Shown: in pieces, positions 33,229 to 41,554 of the stretch
Layout: every line of letters begins with the position of its first letter
Numbering within the stretch: position 1 is the first letter of the stretch
NCBI GenBank assembly: GCA_013360585.1
Contig: JABWBH010000038.1
Location: 1 to 44,831, forward strand
Source of the DNA: Phycisphaerae bacterium
Lineage (GTDB): Bacteria; Planctomycetota; Phycisphaerae; UBA1845
Length of the DNA: 44,831 nt
Direction of reading: 5' to 3'
Program-made: the position numbers and the translations under genes
The notes under the pieces: model-generated
What the model was told of the DNA's origin: nothing
Database searches by the model: none
Seen by the model: the letters and a program-made list of their open reading frames with translations, nothing else

Positions 33229-36195
33229 GTGAGAACAGTAGGGCGTCGAAGTGCCGCGGCATCCGCGGGACTCCTTCTCTCGTTGTGGCTGACCGCGCCG
33301 CACACGGGGTTCGCGCGGCAGTCGGAGGACGCCCGGCAACCGCCTGGCGCCCCGCCTTCCGCCGAGTCCCCGCCCACCTCCGCGCAACAGGCTGATCTTC
33401 CGGCGCCGACGCTCGCCCAGGCCCGCGAGCTGCGCGTCGAGGGTTATTACGACCGGGCGCTGGAGGCGTATGAAAAGCTGCTCGCGGCGGCAAGCGCCCC
33501 GGGGGAGGTGTTGAGCGCGACGCTGGGAATCTGCGCCGTGCTGACCGAGACCGGGCGGTACCGGGAGGCGCGCGAGCGGCTGGAGAAGCTGGACGCGCCG
33601 GCGCGTGACGCGACGGCGTGGGATGTCGCCGTTGCGGAAGTTCTGACGGTTCTGGGGGAGTATGAGGGGGCGATCGAGCACGCGCGTCGCGCCGTGGCGC
33701 GCGACGGAAAGGCGCCCGGTCCGCGCCTGGCGCTGGCGCGACTGCTGGAGCTGACGGGGCAGCGCGACGAGGCGGTCGAGGCGTACCGGTGGTTTGACCG
33801 GACCGTGACGGAGCGGACCGAGCTTCCGGCCGACGCGGAGTGGCTGACGCTGGTGGGGATCGGGTTTCATCGTTCGACGGTGTTGAACGAGACGGAGGTG
33901 GCGCGGCGTACGAAACACGTGCTTGTGCATTTTTTTCAGGCGGCGTACGAGCGGGTGGACCGGTCGTACTGGCCGGCGCGGATCGCAGCGGCGGAGCTGC
34001 TGCGATCGAAGTACAACAATGACGAGACGGACGGTTCCGCGGGGGATTATCAGGCGGCGCTGCGGATTAACGGCAAGCTGCCTGAGGCGCATGTCGGACT
34101 GGGCGAGGTTGCGCTGGAGGATTGGCGCTTTGAGGAGGTGGAGCGGCGTGTGCGCCTGGCGCGGGAAGCAAATCCCGAGTTTCCGCCCGCGAGGCATCTG
34201 CTGGCGAAGTGCCGCATTCTGGAGCGGCGTTATGACGACGCGATCGCGGCGGCGAACGAAGCGCTGGCGTTGAACGAGCGAGACGTGACGGCGCTGTCGT
34301 TGATCGCGGCGGCGAACGCCTGCAAGCTGGATCAGGCGGCCCGTGATGCCGCGATCGCGCGCGTCGAGCGGATCAATCCGCGATGCGCCTTTCTGCATCG
34401 GACGCTGGGCGACGCTCTGTCGGGCATCCGGGCGTACGCTGAGTCTGAGAAGCATTACCTGAAGGCGATCGAGTTCGACCCGTCGGACCCGAATCCGCGC
34501 ACCGAACTGGGCCTGATGTACATGCAGTGGGGGTACGACGACCGGGCGAAGACGGCGCTGGACGGCGCGTGGGCGCTGGACTCGTTCAATCAGCGGACCT
34601 TCAACACGCTGGAGCTGCTGGACTCGCTTCAGGCGTTCACGCGGTACGAGACGGAGCACTTCATTATCCGGTACGACGACCGCACGGATCCGGGGCTGGG
34701 GCCTTACCTGGGCGCCTATCTGGAGGAGATCCACCCGCAGGTGTGCGGCGACTACGGCGTGACGCTCGAGGAGAAGACCATCATCGAAGTGTATCCGTCG
34801 TCTCAGGCGTTTGCGGTGCGGATCACGGGGAAGCCGTGGATTTTCACGGTGGGGGCATGCACGGGGCGGGTTATCGCCCTGTCGTCGCCGCGCGCCGACG
34901 TGAAGCTCGCCGGTCCGTATGACATCGCCAACGTGCTTAAGCACGAGTTCACACACACCGTGACGCTGGCGGCCACGGAGAACCGCATTCCGCACTGGTT
35001 CACGGAGGGTCTGGCGGTGCTTCAGGAGGACACGCCGCGGAGCTTCTCGTGGTGCATGCTGCTGGCCGACGCGATCCGGCGCGACCGCCTCTTCACGCTC
35101 GAGTCGATCAACTGGGGATTCATGCGTCCTCGGCGGGCGACGGACCGTCAGATGGCGTATGCCCAAAGTGAGTGGATGTGCGAATACCTCATCGAGCGGT
35201 TCGGGTACGAGGTGATTGAGAAGTTTCTCGCGGCGTACAAGGCCGGCAAGACGCAGGAACAGGCGTTCGGAGAGATTCTGAAGATCGAGGTCAAGGCGTT
35301 CGATCAGGACTTCCGGGCGTGGGCGCGGAAGCAGGCGGAGGGCTGGTGCTTCGACCTGACGCCGCCGGAGGGATTGACCCTCCTGCGCACGCTGGCGCTG
35401 GTTCCGGACGACGACGCGAGCGTACTCGGCCGCCTGGCCAGGGCGGAGTATGAGGAGGGCAATGTCGAGGAGGCGATCGCGGCGGCGCGGAAGGCGCTGG
35501 ATAAGGACGCCGGCGAAATCCGGGCCCTGGAAACGCTCGGGATCATTCTCGGGGAACTGGCGGAACGGGAGCCGTCTCCGCAAAAGCGGCAGGAACTCGA
35601 GGGTGAGGCTCGCGGAATGCTTGAGCGCGTCGTTGCGGTGAATCCGGATCACGTCGCGGCGAACCGCTACCTGGGGCAGATGGCCGTGCGCCGGGGAGAT
35701 CTCGACCGGGCGGAGACGTACTTCAGGACGCTTCGGCGCGTCTGTCCGATCGACCCGGCGGCGCCTGCCGGTCTGGCGGCAATCTACCTGAAGCGCGGGG
35801 ATCGTGAGGCGGCGCTGGGCCCGTTGCTGGAGCTGGCGGCGCAATCCGAGCACGACAGCGACGTGCCCGCGCAGATCGCCCGGATTTTCCGCGGGAAGCA
35901 GAAGTTCGGCGAGGCGCTGCACTGGTATCGGCGGGCGATCTTCGCCGACCCGTTCTCGGTCGCTCTGCACACGGAGCTGGCGGAGCTTCACCTGCTGGAG
36001 GGCCGCTCGGCTGAAGCCTTGACGGAGCTGCGCATGTTGACGCGGCTCGCCCCGGATGCGGCGAAGCCCTGGACGGACGCGGCGCTGGCGGCGCAGAAAC
36101 TGGGACTGACGGAGGAGGCGACGCGGTTTGCGCAGGAGGCGGTGAAGCGTGATCCGTCCTCAGCGGCGGCGGGGCTGCTGAAGACCTCGCCTTGA
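33229..36195 (+). CDS. Exported TPR protein with gluzincin (peptidase MA-like) domain
   Basis: 988 residues, GTG start behind GAAGGAG. An N-terminal signal peptide (RRSAAASAGLLLSLWLTAPH, about 5-30) exports it. TPR repeats fill about 60-470 and again 695-980. Between them, about 480-690, lies a peptidase MA-type zinc domain: HEFTH at 572-576 followed by WFTEGLAVL, with Glu593 as likely third ligand, in the HExxH ... EG-A spacing of gluzincins. The product is probably a periplasmic or envelope metalloprotease whose repeats choose substrates. It follows the two TPR genes on the same strand after a 142-base gap that has its own TATAAT. A gene running the other way converges 116 bases downstream. 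Confidence 0.87.
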   Translation: MRTVGRRSAAASAGLLLSLWLTAPHTGFARQSEDARQPPGAPPSAESPPTSAQQADLPAPTLAQARELRVEGYYDRALEAYEKLLAAASAPGEVLSATLGICAVLTETGRYREARERLEKLDAPARDATAWDVAVAEVLTVLGEYEGAIEHARRAVARDGKAPGPRLALARLLELTGQRDEAVEAYRWFDRTVTERTELPADAEWLTLVGIGFHRSTVLNETEVARRTKHVLVHFFQAAYERVDRSYWPARIAAAELLRSKYNNDETDGSAGDYQAALRINGKLPEAHVGLGEVALEDWRFEEVERRVRLAREANPEFPPARHLLAKCRILERRYDDAIAAANEALALNERDVTALSLIAAANACKLDQAARDAAIARVERINPRCAFLHRTLGDALSGIRAYAESEKHYLKAIEFDPSDPNPRTELGLMYMQWGYDDRAKTALDGAWALDSFNQRTFNTLELLDSLQAFTRYETEHFIIRYDDRTDPGLGPYLGAYLEEIHPQVCGDYGVTLEEKTIIEVYPSSQAFAVRITGKPWIFTVGACTGRVIALSSPRADVKLAGPYDIANVLKHEFTHTVTLAATENRIPHWFTEGLAVLQEDTPRSFSWCMLLADAIRRDRLFTLESINWGFMRPRRATDRQMAYAQSEWMCEYLIERFGYEVIEKFLAAYKAGKTQEQAFGEILKIEVKAFDQDFRAWARKQAEGWCFDLTPPEGLTLLRTLALVPDDDASVLGRLARAEYEEGNVEEAIAAARKALDKDAGEIRALETLGIILGELAEREPSPQKRQELEGEARGMLERVVAVNPDHVAANRYLGQMAVRRGDLDRAETYFRTLRRVCPIDPAAPAGLAAIYLKRGDREAALGPLLELAAQSEHDSDVPAQIARIFRGKQKFGEALHWYRRAIFADPFSVALHTELAELHLLEGRSAEALTELRMLTRLAPDAAKPWTDAALAAQKLGLTEEATRFAQEAVKRDPSSAAAGLLKTSP

Positions 36196-36311
36196 TCGGA
36201 GAAGAGCCACCGGCGATCCGGGGAGGGCTTCTCGACCGGACCGGGGGGCGTCGGCGCGGGGATTCCCCCGCATCATGCGTTGCGCCTCGGCGACGCTTGT
36301 TTTCCGGTCGG

Positions 36312-37448
36312 TCATTTATTTCCGCCGGTCAGCGGGAGGAGGATCGACACGGCGATGAGGGCGATGATGATCCACTCCAGCAGCTCCATCCGGCGCGTGC
36401 TCTCACGGTCGGCGATCTTCTGGTAAACACTCTCGATGGTTTGCAGCTTGCGGAGGATGCTGGCGTCCCAGTCGTTCAGGTGGAAGCGCTGCGACGCGAG
36501 GCGCGAAACGCGGGCGAGGTAGGGATCGCCCATCAGTTTCAGGGTGTTGTTGACGCTTTCGTAAAGGAGAGCGGCGTCGATCTGGAGTTCGGCGATCCGG
36601 CGCAGATCGGCGGCGGATCCGTGCAGCACGGTCGAGACGAAGCCGCGCATGCGCCCCAGCGCCTCAGTCGCGCGGTCCAGCGCCCGGTCGAGCTGGTCAT
36701 CGAGGAAGCGCATCTCGAGCAGCTCGACGTTGGAGAACTCCAGCACCGCGCGAACGTCGTCGGCCTCGGCGTCGAAGAGCATCGCCGCGTTCCAGTCAAT
36801 GATCGTCACGTCCGACGGACTGAACGACATCCGGCAGGACAACGCGTCGTCGATCTCCTGCGCGGACAGCGGCCCCTGCTCCGCCCGGAGGATCTGGGCG
36901 ACGGCGAGCGCATTGCGCCCGACGAATTCCGCCGGAGGCTCCGCCGGTTCGAGGCTCTCGATCTGGTAGATCATGTAATCCTCGACGCGGTTGGAGGGTC
37001 CGGGCTTGACGATCGCGGGGCGGATCGAGCGGGCCAGAGCTTCGACGAGCGTCTGCGAGCTTTCGAGGAGGCGGGTGTTGTCGTAAAGATCGTCAGCCAG
37101 CGCCCGCAGATCGTCGAAGGCGCCTTCCAGCGGGACGGAGAACGTCACGCTGACGGCGCCGAAATCAAACACGAGGATTTCGGCGGTCGGCGCGGTGGCG
37201 AAGCGCCCGAGCGGCACACGGTCGCAGGACTGGGCGAGGCGCAACGGGGGCGCCTGATACTCGAAGTAGGTCGGCGCGCGACGCGTGCGGCGGATCGTCT
37301 CCCGCTGCTTGTTCTCGGAGATCAGCGCCTCGACCTGGTCGAGTTGGATCGACAGTCCGACGTCGTAGGCGAAGTGCGCGTAGGCGGTCCCGCGGCGGAT
37401 GACCTGGCCGATCGGCGGCACGGGCGTGTTGGTCGCGGTGACGGTCAT
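36312..37448 (-). CDS. DUF155/RMD1-like protein with C-terminal membrane helix
   Basis: 378 residues. The strand EILVFDFGAVSVTFSV (about 105-125), the helical middle with NVELLEMRFLDDQLDRAL, and the end LNDWDASILRKLQTIESVY, then RRMELLEWIIIALIAVSIL follow the pattern of DUF155 (the yeast Rmd1/Sif2 family). That family closes with the LEWIII membrane helix. The biochemical role of the family is poorly known; in yeast, members are linked to mitochondria. The N-terminus (1-60) is variable. It lies 7 bases after a cupin gene and probably shares its transcript with ndk upstream. The ATG at 37448 has a weak RBS (GGATC), but coupling to the cupin stop may help. Confidence 0.68.
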   Translation of the reverse strand: MTVTATNTPVPPIGQVIRRGTAYAHFAYDVGLSIQLDQVEALISENKQRETIRRTRRAPTYFEYQAPPLRLAQSCDRVPLGRFATAPTAEILVFDFGAVSVTFSVPLEGAFDDLRALADDLYDNTRLLESSQTLVEALARSIRPAIVKPGPSNRVEDYMIYQIESLEPAEPPAEFVGRNALAVAQILRAEQGPLSAQEIDDALSCRMSFSPSDVTIIDWNAAMLFDAEADDVRAVLEFSNVELLEMRFLDDQLDRALDRATEALGRMRGFVSTVLHGSAADLRRIAELQIDAALLYESVNNTLKLMGDPYLARVSRLASQRFHLNDWDASILRKLQTIESVYQKIADRESTRRMELLEWIIIALIAVSILLPLTGGNK

Positions 37449-37455
37449 GATCCGG

Positions 37456-37809
37456 TCACCGCGAGCAATCCATCGGCGCGGGGATGAGGCAGATGAATTC
37501 GAGCGGCGCGGCGGAGTTGTTGACGAACTGATGCATTTCGTTCGGCGGCACAAAGAGCACGTCCCCGGGTTTGACCGGCCGGTCGCCCTGCTCGCTGCGG
37601 GCGACGCCCTCGCCCTTGAGGATCAGGATCTCGTGTTCATAGTCGTGCTTGTGATGCGGGGTGTGACCGCCGGGCGCGACCTCGAAGTGGCGCATGTGAA
37701 AATTCTTCGCGCCGTCCTCCGGACCGACCAGCATGCGCATGCGCGTCTGCGTCGCGCCGTCCATCTGCACCGGTTTCTGCTCGTGATCGCCGAGCGCTTT
37801 GACTTTCAT
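37456..37809 (-). CDS. Small cupin-domain protein
   Basis: 117 residues, a single cupin barrel. The metal-binding motif 1 reads GGHTPHHKHDYEHEILILKG, with His-His-Glu ligands. Motif 2 is PGDVLFVPPNEMHQFVNN with the last His. The rest is strand-rich and closes with FICLIPAP. Such stand-alone cupins are usually metal-dependent isomerases, dioxygenases or ligand sensors; the substrate is unknown. The ATG at 37809 has a purine-rich GGAAAGG leader. ndk ends 34 bases before it, and the DUF155-like gene starts 7 bases after its stop, so three genes form a minus-strand operon. Confidence 0.9.
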   Translation of the reverse strand: MKVKALGDHEQKPVQMDGATQTRMRMLVGPEDGAKNFHMRHFEVAPGGHTPHHKHDYEHEILILKGEGVARSEQGDRPVKPGDVLFVPPNEMHQFVNNSAAPLEFICLIPAPMDCSR

Positions 37810-37843
37810 CGCCGCCGTCCCGCCTTTCCTTCCGGGTCCGCCG

Positions 37844-38305
37844 TCAGACGTCGTTCTTCGGAAAAACCCACTCCGCCCCGGCCGTCGCCCCGCCGCACAA
37901 CTCCTGCGGCGTGAAGTACAACCCCAGCTCAAACGCGGCGGACTCGGGCGCATCGCTGCCGTGAATGAGGTTGAATGATCGGCTCGCCCCGAAGTCGCCG
38001 CGGATCGTGCCGGGGGCGGCCTCGTATCCGAAGGTCTTGCCCATCAACGTCCGCGCGATCTCGATGCAGCGCGGTCCCTCGAGGGCGAGAACCACCACCG
38101 GTCCCGACGTGATGTAGTCGATCAGCGGCGGGTAGAAGGGCTTGCCCTTATGAACCGCGTAATGCTTCTCCGCGAGGTCGCGGCTGATGCGCATGAGCTT
38201 CAGGCCGATGACGCTTAAGCCTTTGTCTTCAAAACGTTGCAGCACGCGCCCGATCAGGCGGCGCTGCACGCAATCCGGTTTCAGAATGATGAGCGTGCGA
38301 TCCAC
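37844..38305 (-). CDS. ndk: Nucleoside diphosphate kinase
   Basis: 153 residues. It transfers the gamma phosphate of NTPs to NDPs through a phosphohistidine. The sequence starts DRTLIILKPDCVQRRLIG and includes EKHYAVHKGKPFYPPLIDYI, SGPVVVLALEG, the GTIRGDFG stretch and the catalytic NLIHGSDAPESAAFE with His115. The start is a GTG behind AAGGAGA; a longer open frame extends 300 codons upstream but has no family match and overlaps the divergent RNase HII-like gene, so it is rejected. First of three minus-strand genes with a cupin and a DUF155-like protein. Confidence 0.96.
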   Translation of the reverse strand: MDRTLIILKPDCVQRRLIGRVLQRFEDKGLSVIGLKLMRISRDLAEKHYAVHKGKPFYPPLIDYITSGPVVVLALEGPRCIEIARTLMGKTFGYEAAPGTIRGDFGASRSFNLIHGSDAPESAAFELGLYFTPQELCGGATAGAEWVFPKNDV

Positions 38306-38353
38306 GTGATTGTCCGTCTCCTTGCTTGTCAGGAAATACCGCTCGGACTGCAA

Positions 38354-38359
38354 TATACT
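38354..38359 (+). promoter_or_regulatory. Possible -10 element for the RNase HII-like gene
   Basis: TATACT, 72 bases before the GTG start, in the 126-base gap divergent from ndk. TTGTCA lies 22 bases upstream, too far for a normal -35. Confidence 0.3.
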
Positions 38360-38431
38360 GCCGGCGGCGCGGCGACTCAAACGCGCCGTGAAACCGGGGA
38401 CGCGACACGCGGGCGGCGCGGGAGGCGGGCG

Positions 38432-39391
38432 GTGGCGGTTGTTGTCGGGATTGATGAGGCCGGATTCGGTCCGCTGCTGGGACCGCTGGTCGTCAGTTCG
38501 ACGATGTTTCAGGTCGGGGACGACGCGCACGCCTGCCTCTGGGATGGGTTGTCGGCGGTGGTGGTCCGGGAGCCGAAGCGGGGGGACGCGCGGCTGGCGA
38601 TCGCGGACAGCAAGGCGCTTTTCGCGGGACGGAAGTCGCTGGCGCCGCTGGAGCGAGGCGTGCTCATCATGCTCCGTGCAGCGGGCGAGCGCGTGCAGCG
38701 GTTTTCGGAGCTTCTTTCGCGGGTCGCGCCGGAATGCCTCGGCGAGCTGCGCGAGTATCCGTGGTATGACGGAGCGGACTTCGATCTCCCGCTCGACGCC
38801 GACACCGGCGACATCGGCACGCGCGGCGCGCCGGTCCGACGGGAGATCGATCGCGCGGGGATCCGCGTGCTCGCCCTGCGGTCGCGGGTCTTCGTCGAGG
38901 GCGCCTACAACCGGCTGGTCGGCGCAACGCGCAACAAGTCGCGCGTGCTGCTGTCGGGGGTGCTCTCCCTCGTCGATCAGGCGCTGCGCGGCACGGACGA
39001 TCCTCACGTCCGCGTCGTGGTGGACCGGCTCGGGGGACGCGAGTTTTACCGCCAGCCGCTGATGACCGCCTTCCCGGACTGGGACATGCAGGTGATGATC
39101 GAGGACACCGACCGCAGTGGATACCGCCTGCGGCGCGACGGGCGCATCCTCGACGTGGAGTTCGCGGTCGAGGGCGAGCGCCGGGCGCTGCCCACGGCGC
39201 TGGCGAGCATGTTGAGCAAGTACGTCCGCGAGTTGTTCATGCACGCCTTCAACGCGTACTGGTCGTCGCTGGTTCCCGACCTGAAGCCGACGGCCGGCTA
39301 CTACACCGACGCCCAGCGCTTCCTGCGCGACGTGGATCGGATGCTGACGCGCCTGAACATCGACCGGCGAAGGCTGGTGCGCGAGCGATGA
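38432..39391 (+). CDS. RNase HII-like protein with altered active-site motifs
   Basis: 319 residues, GTG start behind GGGAGGCGGG. The N-terminus VVVGIDEAGFGPLLGPLVV is the RNase H type 2 signature with catalytic Asp8 and Glu9. DSKAL (59-63) and VVVDRLGG with Asp198 also fit. Two departures matter: the GRG motif that senses the RNA-DNA junction in RNase HII reads GFG, and the last catalytic Asp aligns with Glu249 (VEGERRALPTALASMLSKY). The protein is also longer than bacterial RNase HII (about 200 residues), with an insertion near 105-145. It may be a diverged nuclease, an RNA/DNA-binding paralog, or a processed variant with other specificity. No true RNase HII is in the window. Divergent from ndk; an ABC permease gene follows 118 bases later. 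Confidence 0.78.
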   Translation: MAVVVGIDEAGFGPLLGPLVVSSTMFQVGDDAHACLWDGLSAVVVREPKRGDARLAIADSKALFAGRKSLAPLERGVLIMLRAAGERVQRFSELLSRVAPECLGELREYPWYDGADFDLPLDADTGDIGTRGAPVRREIDRAGIRVLALRSRVFVEGAYNRLVGATRNKSRVLLSGVLSLVDQALRGTDDPHVRVVVDRLGGREFYRQPLMTAFPDWDMQVMIEDTDRSGYRLRRDGRILDVEFAVEGERRALPTALASMLSKYVRELFMHAFNAYWSSLVPDLKPTAGYYTDAQRFLRDVDRMLTRLNIDRRRLVRER

Positions 39392-39509
39392 CGCTTTCCC
39401 CGCACCGCGGGTCGTGCCTGCGCGGGCGGGACGCCGCCGCCCGTGACCTTCCCTCCAGGTTCCGCTACCTTCCCGCCTCGGGATTGCGGAGTCTTATTCC
39501 GAAGCGTTC

Positions 39510-40532
39510 ATGACGACGAACCCTCAAGAGCGAGGCTGGGGGTCGGTGGCGACCGGCCTGTTGCAGCGCCACGGCGCGCTGATCGCGCTCGTGGTCCTTG
39601 CGGCGTATTGCGCCTGGGCCAAGGAAAACTTTCTGTCGTGGGGCAATCTCACGAACGTTCTGCGCCAAGCCTCGACCGCGGGGATCATCGCCGTCGGCAT
39701 GACGTTCGTGATCTCGCTGGGGGGAATCGACCTTTCCGTCGGGTCGGCGGTGGCGTTCATCGGCGGGGTGGGCGTGCTGACGCTGAACCGATGCATGACC
39801 TGGAACCCGGAGGGCGAGACGATCGCCGTGGCGGCTGCGTACGCCGTCTGTCTGCTGCTCGGTCCGGCGCTGGGGCTGCTGACGGGACTGCTGATTACGA
39901 AGGGGCGGCTTGCGCCGTTCATTGCGACGCTGGGCGGGATGGCGGCGTACCGCTCGGCCGCGCTGTCCCTGGCCGACGGCGGCGAATACCGCTCTGCAAC
40001 ACGCGCCTTTGAATTCCTCGGCGCGGGCGAACTGGCGTTGCCCCTCCTCTCGGACGCCGGAGGCGACCCGGTCCGCGTGGGATACCCCGTGCTCGCGTGG
40101 GCGGCGATGGTCGTCGTTGGATTGCTGCTGCTGAACCGGAGCCGCTACGGCCGCTACGTCCTGTCGATCGGCGCCAATGAGCAGGCCGCGATCTACTCCG
40201 GCGTGCCCGTCGAGCGTGTGAAGGCGGCGACGTACACCCTCTGCGGCGCGTGCTGCGGGCTGGCGGCACTGCTGAACGCCTCGCGCCTCAACTCGGTCAG
40301 CAGTTCGGGAACGGGAACCCTGCTGGAGCTGGATGCGATCGCGGCCGTGGTCATCGGGGGAACCCGGATGGAGGGCGGGCGGGGGATGATCCTCGGCACG
40401 GTCGTCGGCGTCCTGCTGCTGGCGGTGATCAACAACGTACTCAACTTCACGAATGTGTCGCCGTATCTGCACGGTTTGATCAAAGGCGGCATCATTGTCG
40501 CCGCCGTCCTGGCGCAGCGGGAGCGTCGTTAG
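39510..40532 (+). CDS. Sugar ABC transporter permease, RbsC-type
   Basis: 340 residues, about 8-10 membrane helices. The family start NLTNVLRQASTAGIIAVGMTFVI, then SLGGIDLSVGSAVAF, GLLTGLLITKGRLAPFIATLG, the cytosolic ATPase-contact loop GANEQAAIYSGVPVERVK and GTLLELDAIAAVVIGGTRMEGG are all typical of ribose/xylose-type import permeases. It carries no binding-protein or ATPase gene with it here, which is unusual because these are generally operon partners. The substrate is thus unknown. An RBS is not obvious before 39510. It could serve the rhamnose operon 26 kb away, but that is speculation. Confidence 0.9.
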   Translation: MTTNPQERGWGSVATGLLQRHGALIALVVLAAYCAWAKENFLSWGNLTNVLRQASTAGIIAVGMTFVISLGGIDLSVGSAVAFIGGVGVLTLNRCMTWNPEGETIAVAAAYAVCLLLGPALGLLTGLLITKGRLAPFIATLGGMAAYRSAALSLADGGEYRSATRAFEFLGAGELALPLLSDAGGDPVRVGYPVLAWAAMVVVGLLLLNRSRYGRYVLSIGANEQAAIYSGVPVERVKAATYTLCGACCGLAALLNASRLNSVSSSGTGTLLELDAIAAVVIGGTRMEGGRGMILGTVVGVLLLAVINNVLNFTNVSPYLHGLIKGGIIVAAVLAQRERR

Positions 40533-40728
40533 TCCGCGATTTCGCGCAGTTCACGCGGCGTATACGCAGCGCACAGCGGTCGGCGCGCGGCACGGATTAT
40601 GCCCCTTTCTTCTGATGAATCAGCGGTCCTGATCCGAGCACGGACGGACCGCAATGCCGCGCCTACGATTGTTATGCGGGCGCGGCCCCGTGGCAGGCCG
40701 GGGAAGATGCGCGCCGAGGAGGTGCATC

Positions 40729-41421
40729 ATGTCTTCGGACCCTGAAACTGCACGTCTCATCGAACGTCAGATGCGGAACTGGGAGCTGGCCCGGGCGCAG
40801 GCAGAGGCGTCCCCTCGCCCGCCGGATCACGTCGTCGAGGATTTTGTCTGCATCTCCTACGCGTGGGGCAGCGGCGGCGACGAGATCGCTCAGGGCGTCG
40901 CCCGACGGCTGGGCTGGCCGATCTTCGACCGTCACCTCTTGCAGGAGATGGCCCGCGGCGACGATATCCGCCAGCGCCTTTACGAATCGATGGACGAGCG
41001 CGACCTGCACTGGTTCGAGGAGTATGTCCGCGCGTTCTTCGAGCGCGACTTCGACCGCAACGACTACTTCCACCGGTTGACCACGACGATCCTCGCCCTC
41101 GCACGGAAGGGGCGGGCCGTGTTCCTGGGTCGCGGGTGTGACCTTATTTTGCCGCGCGAGCTGGGGTTCCGTGTCAGGATCGTCGCCCCGCGCGCCTGCT
41201 GCGTCGCCCGTTACGCCCGCGTTCACGGCTGCGATGAACGCGCCGCCGCCGAGCGCGTCGACCTCGTCGAGCACGAGCGCCGCGAATTCGTCCTGCATCA
41301 TTTCGGCGCCCGCGCTGACGATCCCACGCGCTTCGACCTGATTCTCAACGCCGAGTCCTTCCCCCTGGACGCCGCGGCCAACCTCATTCTCTCGGCGAGA
41401 ACGCTGCGCGGAAGAAGCTGA
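40729..41421 (+). CDS. Cytidylate-kinase-like family protein
   Basis: 230 residues, with an excellent GAGGAGGTG RBS. The nucleotide loop AWGSGGDEIAQGVARRLG (about 45-62) belongs to the cytidylate kinase-like family (PF13189 type), which uses G-x-G-G-x-x-I in place of a classic Walker Lys. It is followed by WPIFDRHLLQEMA. Later RKGRAVFLGRGCDLIL and RVRIVAPRACCVARYA with RHxGCDERAAAERVD-like charge patterns match this family. Known members are kinase-fold proteins of unclear substrate. An N-terminal 35-residue extension (ETARLIERQMRNWELARAQA) is helical. It is not true Cmk, as the CMP-binding pattern is missing. Confidence 0.82.
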   Translation: MSSDPETARLIERQMRNWELARAQAEASPRPPDHVVEDFVCISYAWGSGGDEIAQGVARRLGWPIFDRHLLQEMARGDDIRQRLYESMDERDLHWFEEYVRAFFERDFDRNDYFHRLTTTILALARKGRAVFLGRGCDLILPRELGFRVRIVAPRACCVARYARVHGCDERAAAERVDLVEHERREFVLHHFGARADDPTRFDLILNAESFPLDAAANLILSARTLRGRS

Positions 41422-41447
41422 CGCGGTTCTCACGTTTTCTGCGCCTT

Positions 41448-41502
41448 AACCGAGCCGCGACCGCCCGTCCTTGACGTTGCGAAGCAGGGGTAAGGGAGCG
41501 CT
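41448..41502 (-). repeat. Modular dispersed repeat, long form (minus orientation)
   Basis: Read on the minus strand: GAGCGCTCCCTTAC, then the core GCTTCGCAACGTCAAGGAC, then GGGCG and GTCGCGGCTCGGTT. This is the cleanest full-length copy and lies between two genes. Confidence 0.85.
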
Positions 41503-41554
41503 CTTTCCGGTGGTCCCCCGCAGGTCATGATCAGGAGAGGCGCCCTCCCGCGGA

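Noticed and set aside
32743-35991. Very long minus-strand open frame (over 1000 codons) opposite the TPR genes
   Set aside because: Arg/Pro/His-rich product with no domain; it mirrors strongly supported plus-strand TPR genes. Long antisense frames are expected at this G+C content.
38306-39244. N-terminal extension of ndk by about 300 residues
   Set aside because: No match to the family, no RBS advantage, and it overlaps the divergent RNase HII-like gene. The GTG at 38305 has a good RBS.
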